DNA of 64,000 bases from assembly GCF_000423185.1 (NCBI RefSeq), contig NZ_AUHM01000038.1, positions 1 to 64,000 on the forward strand, written 5' to 3'. The notes below the pieces were generated by a model. That model was given only the letters and a program-made list of their open reading frames with translations. It was not told where the DNA came from and searched no databases. Shown here in pieces: positions 56,760 through 64,000 of this stretch; within the stretch, counting starts at the first letter, position 1; each line of letters begins with the position of its first letter. Origin of the DNA: Inquilinus limosus DSM 16000 (GTDB lineage: Bacteria > Pseudomonadota > Alphaproteobacteria > DSM-16000 > Inquilinaceae). The position numbers and the translations under genes were made by a program.

Positions 56760-57259
56760 TCCTTCTCCGATGCGGATGACGCGCTCTACCGCGATCTGGT
56801 CGCCACTCACTGCGCGACGGCGCAGGTCGAGGTCTGGTCCTGGTGCTGATGCCGAACCACGTCCATCCGATCCTGGTGCCGAGCGATCAGGATGGACCTC
56901 CGGCGGGCATTGGCACCGCGCATCGGCGCCACGCCGGCCACATCCATGCCGGCTCGGGCGCAGCGGCCATTTCTGGCATGGGCGCTCCGGCTGCGTCGCG
57001 ATGGATGAGGAGCATCTCGGGGCGGCGCTGCGCGATGTCGCGCTCAATCCGGCGGGCCGGCTTGGTGGAGCGGGCGTTCGCCGCGGTCCTGGCCGCCGGC
57101 GAGGACGAGGCGGCCTCGATGCGGCTGCGTCGGGCCGAGCAGATCGGCCGGCCGCTCGACGGCCGCGACTTCCTCGACCGGCTCGAACGCGAGGGCCGCT
57201 GGCCTCTCGCCCCTACCAAGCGCGGGCGAAAGCCCGCTAAAAGTGCATTGCCACCATAA
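56760..57259 (+). pseudogene. REP-associated tyrosine transposase (IS200-like) remnant
   Basis: Pieces of a Y1/HUH transposase in two frames: LMPNHVHPILVPSDQDG (HUH motif HVH), then in another frame SGHFWHGRSGCVAMDEEHLGAALRDVALNPAGRL, then back to LAAGEDEAASMRLRRAEQIGRPLDGRDFLDRLEREGR. At least two frameshifts. The final ~130 bp are the parent sequence of the dispersed elements E1-E6. The catalytic Tyr region is not intact. Confidence 0.75.
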
Positions 57260-57308
57260 TTCGCTCGAATTCGCTCGGCGATTTGAGTGGCCGTGGGGCC
57301 ACTCCCGC

Positions 57309-57752
57309 CTACACCACATCCCTCAACATCGCCACCAGCGGCTTGTCCGCCGGCGGCATCGGATAGTCGCGCAGGGTCTTGGGCGCCACCCAGGCCAGGG
57401 TCTGGCCCTCGCGCGGCTGCGGCGTGCCCTGCCAGCGGCGGCAGAGATAGAGCGGCATCAGCAGGTGGAAGCGCTCGTAGCGGTGGCTGGCGAAGGTGAA
57501 GGGGGCGAGGCAGCTCTCCTCCGTGTCGATCGCCAGCTCCTCGCGCAGCTCGCGGATCAGCGCCGCCTCCGGCGTCTCGCCGGCGTCGACCTTGCCGCCC
57601 GGGAACTCCCACAACCCGGCCATGGACTTGCCCTCCGGCCGCTGCGCGATCAGCACGCGGCCGTCGGCGTCGATCAGGGCGACGGCGACCACCAGCACCA
57701 TCGGCAGGGCGGGCGCGGCGGGAGCGGCAGGAGCGGGCGAGTCAGGCGGCAT
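57309..57752 (-). CDS. mutT: MutT-type Nudix hydrolase (8-oxo-dGTP diphosphatase)
   Basis: A 147-residue protein. Nudix box GGKVDAGETPEAALIRELREEL and the upstream LIAQRPEGKSMAGLWEFPGG are exactly MutT-like. It clears oxidised dGTP. It overlaps the GNAT gene by 11 bp and forms with argJ the usual chromosomal cluster. Confidence 0.93.
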   Translation of the reverse strand: MPPDSPAPAAPAAPALPMVLVVAVALIDADGRVLIAQRPEGKSMAGLWEFPGGKVDAGETPEAALIRELREELAIDTEESCLAPFTFASHRYERFHLLMPLYLCRRWQGTPQPREGQTLAWVAPKTLRDYPMPPADKPLVAMLRDVV

Positions 57753-58320
57753 AGATCTTCAGATAGTCCTGGCGGCTGAGGGCGAAGAGCGGGCAGGGCA
57801 CCGCCTGCCCCAGCGCCTTGAACTCGATGGTCTTGAACCCGTCGGTCATCAGCCCGGCCTTGACCAGGACATGGCCCGACGGGGCGTTGTCGGGGTGGTA
57901 GGCGGCCTGGATCCGCTCCAGCCGCAGATCGAGGAAGCCGAAGGCGATCACCGCCTGCGCCGCCTCCGTCGCATAGCCCTGGCCCCAGTAGCGCCGGCCG
58001 AACCAGTAGCCGAAGCTGCCCACCCGGCCGTTGGTCGCGATCGACAGGCCCATATGGCCGATCACCGCGCCGCTGTCGGCCAGCGTCACCACGAACTGGT
58101 AGTCCCGCCCCGCGATCCAGCGCTTCTCCGCCGTCCGGATCCAGTCCTCGGCATCGGCGAAGCTGTAGGGGAAGGGCACGTCGGAGAGCCAGCGCACCAC
58201 CTCCCAGTCGTCGAGCAGATGCGCGATCTCCCCGGCATCGGAGGGGCGGTGCCGGCGCAGCCTCAGCCGCTCGGTCTCCAGCTCCTCCGGCAGCTCGGTC
58301 ACGGGGCCTTGGTTCGGCAT
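57742..58320 (-). CDS. GNAT N-acetyltransferase (RimJ/RimL-like)
   Basis: A 192-residue protein. ETERLRLRRHRPSDAGEIAHLL at the start, GSFGYWFGRRYWGQGYATEAAQAVIAFGF (acetyl-CoA loop) and RIQAAYHPDNAPSGHVLVKAGL near the end are typical of the RimJ group. Target unknown. Confidence 0.9.
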   Translation of the reverse strand: MPNQGPVTELPEELETERLRLRRHRPSDAGEIAHLLDDWEVVRWLSDVPFPYSFADAEDWIRTAEKRWIAGRDYQFVVTLADSGAVIGHMGLSIATNGRVGSFGYWFGRRYWGQGYATEAAQAVIAFGFLDLRLERIQAAYHPDNAPSGHVLVKAGLMTDGFKTIEFKALGQAVPCPLFALSRQDYLKIYAA

Positions 58321-58363
58321 CGCAGGAGAATCAACGCCCCGGAGGAGAGCGCCTTCTCCAGCT

Positions 58364-58442
58364 TGTCATGCCCGGGCTCGACCCGGGCATCCAGAAGGTC
58401 TCGACACCCTCTGGATTGCCGGGTCAAGCCCGGCAATGACGA
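58364..58442. repeat. Intergenic palindromic repeat
   Basis: TGTCATGCCCGGGCTCGACCCGGGCATCCAGA facing TCTGGATTGCCGGGTCAAGCCCGGCAATGACGA: a long imperfect inverted repeat common in alphaproteobacterial intergenic DNA. Could serve as a transcription stop between argJ and the GNAT gene. Confidence 0.75.
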
Positions 58443-58495
58443 TTTAAACCTGACCTGCGCTTGCCCCATCGATCGGGTAACCCTGGAACGGGCAG

Positions 58496-59743
58496 TTAAC
58501 TTCTGTAATCCGCATTGATCGAGATATAGCCGTGCGTGAGGTCGCAGGTCCAGACCGTGGCTTGGCCGCGGCCGATGCCGATGTCGACCGCGATCTCGAT
58601 CGACCGGGTCTTCATATGCGCCGCCACCGGCGCCTCGTCATAGCCGTCCACCACCATGCCGTCGCGCGCCACCTGGACGCCGCCGATGGCGATGCCGAGG
58701 CGGTCGCGGTCCGCCGGCTCGCCCGACTTGCCGACCGCCATGACGATGCGGCCCCAATTCGCGTCCTCGCCCGCCACCGCGGTCTTCAGCAGCGGCGAAT
58801 TGGCGATGGCGAGGCCGATGCGCCGGGCCGAACGGTCCGAGATCGCGCCCGTCACCGCGATGGTGATCAGCTTCTGCGCGCCTTCGCCGTCGCACACCAC
58901 CTGGCGCGCCAGGTCGGCGGTCAGCTCCTCCAGCGCCCGCTGGAAATCCGCCAGGTCGCCGTCGCCGCCCGCCGGCGGCGGGTTGCCGGCCTGGCCGGTG
59001 GCGAACAGCATCAGCGTGTCGCTGGTCGAGGTGTCGCCGTCCACCGTGATGGCGTTGAACGACTTGTCGACCGCGGCATTCAGCGCCCGCTGCAGCAGCG
59101 GCGCCGGGATGACGGCGTCGGTGAAGACGAAGGACAGCATCGTCGCCATGTCCGGCGCGATCATGCCCGAGCCCTTGGCGATGCCGGTGATGGTCACCGG
59201 GGTGCCGCCGATCACGGCCGTGCGCGTCGCGCCCTTGGCGAAGGTGTCGGTGGTGCGGATCGCCTCCGCCGCCGCTTCCCAATCACTCGAACTGGGGGCC
59301 TCGCCCAGCGCCTTGGCCAGGTCCGGCAGGTGCCTGGCGATGCGGTCCTCCGGCAACGGCTGGCCGATCACGCCGGTGGAGGCGACGAACACCTCCTCCC
59401 ACTCGCAGCCGACCAGCTTGGCGGCGGCGACCACGGTCGACGCCACCGTCTTCACCCCGGCCTGGCCGGTGAAGGCGTTGGCGTTGCCGGCGTTCACCAC
59501 CACCGCCCGGGCCGAACCCTTGGGCAGCGCCCGGCGGCACCAGTCCACCGGGGCGGAGGGGCAGCGGGAGCGCGTGAACACCCCCGCCGCCGTGGTGCCG
59601 GGGTCGAGGGCGACGAACAGCACGTCCGGCGCCCCCGTCTTCTTCAGGCCGCAGGCGGCGGCCGCCAGCCTGACGCCGGCGACCGGCGTCAGCTCCGGCA
59701 GCCGCTCGGGCGCGAGCGGCGAACGCGGCAATGCTCCGGCCAT
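58496..59743 (-). CDS. argJ: Bifunctional ornithine acetyltransferase / N-acetylglutamate synthase
   Basis: A 415-residue protein. The self-cleavage site is at Thr201 within APDMATMLSF, which becomes the nucleophile of the beta chain; VVNAGNANAFTG and GSGMIAPDM are also typical. It recycles the acetyl group in arginine synthesis and may make N-acetylglutamate. It sits between the GNAT and parvulin genes, all on the minus strand. Confidence 0.97.
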   Translation of the reverse strand: MAGALPRSPLAPERLPELTPVAGVRLAAAACGLKKTGAPDVLFVALDPGTTAAGVFTRSRCPSAPVDWCRRALPKGSARAVVVNAGNANAFTGQAGVKTVASTVVAAAKLVGCEWEEVFVASTGVIGQPLPEDRIARHLPDLAKALGEAPSSSDWEAAAEAIRTTDTFAKGATRTAVIGGTPVTITGIAKGSGMIAPDMATMLSFVFTDAVIPAPLLQRALNAAVDKSFNAITVDGDTSTSDTLMLFATGQAGNPPPAGGDGDLADFQRALEELTADLARQVVCDGEGAQKLITIAVTGAISDRSARRIGLAIANSPLLKTAVAGEDANWGRIVMAVGKSGEPADRDRLGIAIGGVQVARDGMVVDGYDEAPVAAHMKTRSIEIAVDIGIGRGQATVWTCDLTHGYISINADYRS

Positions 59744-59771
59744 GGTCCCCTCCCCCGTCTCGGCGCGCCGG

Positions 59772-60737
59772 CTACTTGCTCGGCGCCGGCTGCTGTTCCG
59801 GCTGCTGCGGCTGGTCGCCGCCGGCCGGCGCGTCGGTGCTGGGCGGCGGCAGCGGCTTGCCGTCCTGGCCCATCACCACGATGTTGGCGCCCTGCTTCAC
59901 CTCGGCGATGATCTGCGGCACCAGCGCCTGGGACAGCTGCTCCTCCAGCTGCGGCTTGACCTCGTCGAGCGTCGGCTGCGGCAGGGTGCGCTTGTCCTCC
60001 ACCAGGATGACGTGCCAGCCGAACTGGGTCTTCACCGGGGCGGTGCTGAACTTGCCCTTCTCCAGCTTGAAGGCGGCGTCGGCGAATTCCGGCACCATCT
60101 GGTCCTTGGAGAACCAGCCGAGGTCGCCGCCGGAATCCTTGCCCGACGGGTCGGTGGTGTTGGCGTTGGCCAGGTCCTCGAACTTGGCGCCGCCCTCCAG
60201 CTGCTTGATCAGGTCCTTCGCCTTCTCCTCGCTGTCCACGAGGATGTGGCGGGCCTTGACCTGGTCCTGCGGCGGGTTGTCGGTCAGGTACTTCTTGTAG
60301 GCGTCCTGGACCGCCGCGTCGGTGACCTTGGCCTTGATCTGGCGCTGCAGCCAGACGTCCTGGATGATCCGGCGCTCGGCCGTCGCCAGCCGCTCCTTCA
60401 CCTCCGGGTCGTTCTGCAGCCCGGCGTCGACGCCCTTCTGGGCCACCAGGCGGGCGGTCGCCACCTGCTCGGCCATCAGCGGCACCAGCATCTCGACCGG
60501 CATCTGCCGGTACTGCTGGGGCAGGCTGTTGATCGCCTCCAGCACCTCGGAGCGGTAGATCGGCTGGCCGTTCACCGTGGCCGCGACCGGATCCTCAGGC
60601 TTCGCGGCCTGGTCGCCGGACGCCGCGGGGGCGGCCGGCGTCTCGGCGGGCTTCGCCGCATCCTGGGCCATGACCGGACCGGCCAGGAGCGTGAGGGCAG
60701 CCGCGCCGGCGAGCAGGCGGAGGGCGAGGGAAGACAT
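59772..60737 (-). CDS. Exported parvulin peptidyl-prolyl isomerase (PpiC/SurA-like)
   Basis: A 321-residue protein from ATG 60737. Signal peptide (LALRLLAGAAALTLLAGPVMA), Ala/Pro linker, a SurA-type helical region (GQPIYRSEVLEAINSLPQQYRQ), then a parvulin domain (VKARHILVDSEEKAKDLIKQLEGG, GGDLGWFSKDQMVPEFADAAFKL, TQFGWHVILVEDKR). It would fold outer-membrane or periplasmic proteins. Pro/Gln-rich tail. Confidence 0.93.
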   Translation of the reverse strand: MSSLALRLLAGAAALTLLAGPVMAQDAAKPAETPAAPAASGDQAAKPEDPVAATVNGQPIYRSEVLEAINSLPQQYRQMPVEMLVPLMAEQVATARLVAQKGVDAGLQNDPEVKERLATAERRIIQDVWLQRQIKAKVTDAAVQDAYKKYLTDNPPQDQVKARHILVDSEEKAKDLIKQLEGGAKFEDLANANTTDPSGKDSGGDLGWFSKDQMVPEFADAAFKLEKGKFSTAPVKTQFGWHVILVEDKRTLPQPTLDEVKPQLEEQLSQALVPQIIAEVKQGANIVVMGQDGKPLPPPSTDAPAGGDQPQQPEQQPAPSK

Positions 60738-61075
60738 CAAACGCGTCCTTTCAGAACTGTGGGACGAGCGGCGCCTCGGCGGAGACGTGCCGGCATCCGG
60801 TCATGGGATCGCGGCGGCGCCAACTGCGCGACGTGGCGGACAGGTAAAGCACAGGCCGAAACCCGGCACAAGCGGACCGGACGCCGCCGTCATGGAGCGG
60901 GATCGCTGTCATCAAAGCTTAACACCAACGTCACCGGCGCGACACGCGGCAAATCCTAGAAGTCGGGCGGTCCCGGACCGACGGAGTGCCGGCCCCGGGT
61001 GACAAAGAATTAAGGAACCGTTTGGAAATGCGCTGGCGTGAGTCGCATTTGCAGGCGGTCTCCGAGGAGGGGTTC
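60738..61075. promoter_or_regulatory. Divergent promoter region, parvulin / phytase-like gene
   Basis: 338 bp with no gene seen. Both neighbours start facing outward from it, so it must hold two promoters; no clear sigma boxes recognised. Confidence 0.4.
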
Positions 61076-62383
61076 ATGCTGTTCCGTTCCTTCGCCGCCG
61101 CCCTGCTGCTCTCGGCCGCGATCCTTCCGGCCGCGCAGGCGGCCGAGACCCTGACCAGCTACACCAGCACCGATCCGAAGCTGGCGCTCGGCACCATGTC
61201 GGTGCCCGACGGCAAGACGCGGGAGCTCAACGTCGGCATCGGCAGCGGCGCCGGCCGCCGCGCCGGCGACCCGCCGATGACCTTCTGGACCATCTCCGAC
61301 CGCGGCCCGAACTTCACCTGCGGTGATGTCGAGGACGTGTTCGGCGTCGACGGCAAGACCATCTGCGGCGACGGCAAGGGCCGCATCTACCCGCAGCCGG
61401 ACTATTCGCCCTCGATCTCCCGGATCACGCTGAAGGACGACCGGACCTTCACCGTCGACGCCGTGCTGCCGCTGCGCGACGGCGACGGCAAGCCGGTCAA
61501 CGGCCTGCTGAACCCGCTGACCCACGCCTCGACCGAGCAGCCGCTCGACCTGTCGGGCAAGAAGCTGCAGCAGAACCCGGACGCGGTCGACGCCGAATCG
61601 ATCGTGCCGATGGCCGACGGCACCTTCTGGGTGTCGGAGGAGAACGGCCCGTCGCTGCTGCACGTCGCCGCCGACGGCAAGATCCTGCGCCGGATCGTGC
61701 CGCAGGGCACCGAGGGCGACTTCAAGGGCGCGCATTACCCGGTCGACGGCGGCCTGCCGGCCATCCTGGCCAAGCGCTTCCTCAACCGCGGCCTCGAATC
61801 GCTCGCCCTCACCCCGGACGGCAGGCAGCTCGCCACCATCATCCAGAACCCGCTGGCCAACCCCGACGCCGACACCTACCGGGGCTCGAAGAACGCCCGG
61901 CTGTGGACCCTCGACCCGGCGACGCTCGCCGTCACCGGCGAATACGTCTACACGCTGGACGACCCGCAGAGCTTCCGGCTGGACCCGTCGAAGAAGCAGA
62001 GCGACCCGCGCATCAGCGAGATCATGGGCCTCGGCCATGACCGGTTCCTGGTGCTGGAGCGCACCGACGGCACCACCAAGCTGTACGAGGTGTCGCTGGC
62101 CGGCGCCACCGACATCCATGGCACCGCCTGGGACGACCCGAAGACCTCGCCGAGCCTGGAGGCGAGCCAGGACTTGGCGGCGGCGAAGATCGTGCCGGTG
62201 ACGAAGACGCTGCGCTTCGACAGCGCCGACCATCCGGAGGTGCCGGTCAAGATCGAAGGGCTGGCGCTGGCCGGCGACGGGTCGCTGCTGATGATCAACG
62301 ACAGCGATTTCGGCATCACCGGCGAGACCACGCGCCCGGTGATCCTGAAGGGCAGCGCCATCGCCGCCGACCCGGCGATGTGA
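61076..62383 (+). CDS. Secreted esterase-like protein of the phytase family
   Basis: A 435-residue protein from ATG 61076 (GAGGAGGGG just upstream). Signal peptide ([20 protein letters not shown]). Beta-propeller-like content with [41 protein letters not shown] and [23 protein letters not shown], the hallmark of the esterase-like phytase family. It may hydrolyse phosphate esters in the periplasm. It stands between the parvulin and secA genes on the opposite strand to the argJ group. Confidence 0.9.
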   Translation: MLFRSFAAALLLSAAILPAAQAAETLTSYTSTDPKLALGTMSVPDGKTRELNVGIGSGAGRRAGDPPMTFWTISDRGPNFTCGDVEDVFGVDGKTICGDGKGRIYPQPDYSPSISRITLKDDRTFTVDAVLPLRDGDGKPVNGLLNPLTHASTEQPLDLSGKKLQQNPDAVDAESIVPMADGTFWVSEENGPSLLHVAADGKILRRIVPQGTEGDFKGAHYPVDGGLPAILAKRFLNRGLESLALTPDGRQLATIIQNPLANPDADTYRGSKNARLWTLDPATLAVTGEYVYTLDDPQSFRLDPSKKQSDPRISEIMGLGHDRFLVLERTDGTTKLYEVSLAGATDIHGTAWDDPKTSPSLEASQDLAAAKIVPVTKTLRFDSADHPEVPVKIEGLALAGDGSLLMINDSDFGITGETTRPVILKGSAIAADPAM

Positions 62384-62559
62384 CCGGTCCGGCGGGGCGG
62401 GCGGCATGGCCGTCCCGCCCCCTTTTGGCGTTTTTGGGGGGCCATTGGCAGGGCCGGGCCCTTCCGCTATGGTGCCGCGCCGCGTTGAAAGCCGGGTGGC
62501 GCGGCCCCAATTCCTTGGGGGAGTGCGGACGCGTGCTCTCCCGCCAAGTCGAGGTTTCG
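62384..62559 (+). promoter_or_regulatory. secA upstream region
   Basis: 176 bp between the phytase-like stop and the secA start. CCCCCTTTTGG...TTTTTGGGG near 62420-62440 may contain the end of the preceding transcript. No promoter boxes identified with confidence. Confidence 0.35.

Positions 62560-64000
<1,441 letters not shown>

Overview
The window looks like chromosome of a GC-rich alphaproteobacterium, probably Rhodospirillales. This rests on GC-rich coding, the flanking secA / parvulin / argJ / GNAT / mutT cluster, and alphaproteobacterial-style intergenic palindromes; the genus is not established. It holds one essentially complete transposable (Mu-like) prophage of about 44.8 kb (164-44970) and about 19 kb of flanking chromosome rich in decayed genes and dispersed repeats.

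Prophage. Its ends can be placed to the base. A 10-bp direct repeat (154-163 and 44971-44980) brackets it. Removing the element and one repeat copy restores an open frame for a PBSX-type phage terminase, so the prophage sits inside a terminase gene of another element. Each end has a transposase-site-like 11-mer beginning exactly 24 bp in. Read from its own left end (right side of the window, mostly minus strand), the order is: a repressor-side gene and LexA-like repressor (plus strand), operator region, Ner-like regulator, DDE transposase A, target-capture ATPase B, a long set of small early genes (winged-helix, LexA-HTH and DnaA-N-like proteins, GemA, MT-A70 methylase), a Mor-type activator, lysis genes (lambda R-like transglycosylase, holin-like, spanin-like), Mu-type head genes (DUF1804, terminase, portal, F, protease/scaffold, decoration, capsid), then a long-tail siphovirus module (tail tube, frameshifted chaperones, tape measure, DUF1833, NlpC/P60, J-like tip) with an SGNH-esterase spike. 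It therefore combines Mu replication and heads with a lambda-like tail and endolysin, as in B3/D3112/RcapMu-type phages.

Cargo. Several genes are not needed for phage growth. They are an AT-richer AAA-ATPase plus TOPRIM (DUF3226-like) pair embedded in the head operon (24243-25995), which is the best candidate for an uncharacterised anti-phage system; a trypsin-like protease and a DNA methylase at the right end; an SRAP protein, small zinc-ribbon proteins, a TylF-like methyltransferase and a tiny membrane protein (2050-5219, plus strand); a membrane-anchored gene beside the repressor; and an isolated plus-strand gene at 35729.

Regulation visible in sequence. Near-identical dyads (TGCCCCAA-N3-TTGGGGCA) lie upstream of the lysis operon and upstream of the protease/capsid operon, each followed 22-29 nt later by a -10-like hexamer. 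These match the positions of Mu late promoters Plys and PI. A G_GGA_AAC slippery heptamer next to a stop codon fuses the two tail chaperone frames.

Right flank (45-64 kb). It contains two small beta-rich secreted or orphan proteins, an Arg/Asp/Tyr-rich secreted protein, a Tat-type intradiol dioxygenase-like protein, a membrane zinc-ribbon operon, remnants of an L,D-transpeptidase-like gene and of a second terminase, an O-methyltransferase, a 1206-residue protein with three about 100-residue C-terminal repeats, and a decayed REP-associated transposase. At least six short elements that look like the terminal part of that transposase are scattered between these genes. The window ends with mutT, a GNAT gene, argJ, a parvulin, a phytase-like esterase and the first 480 codons of secA.
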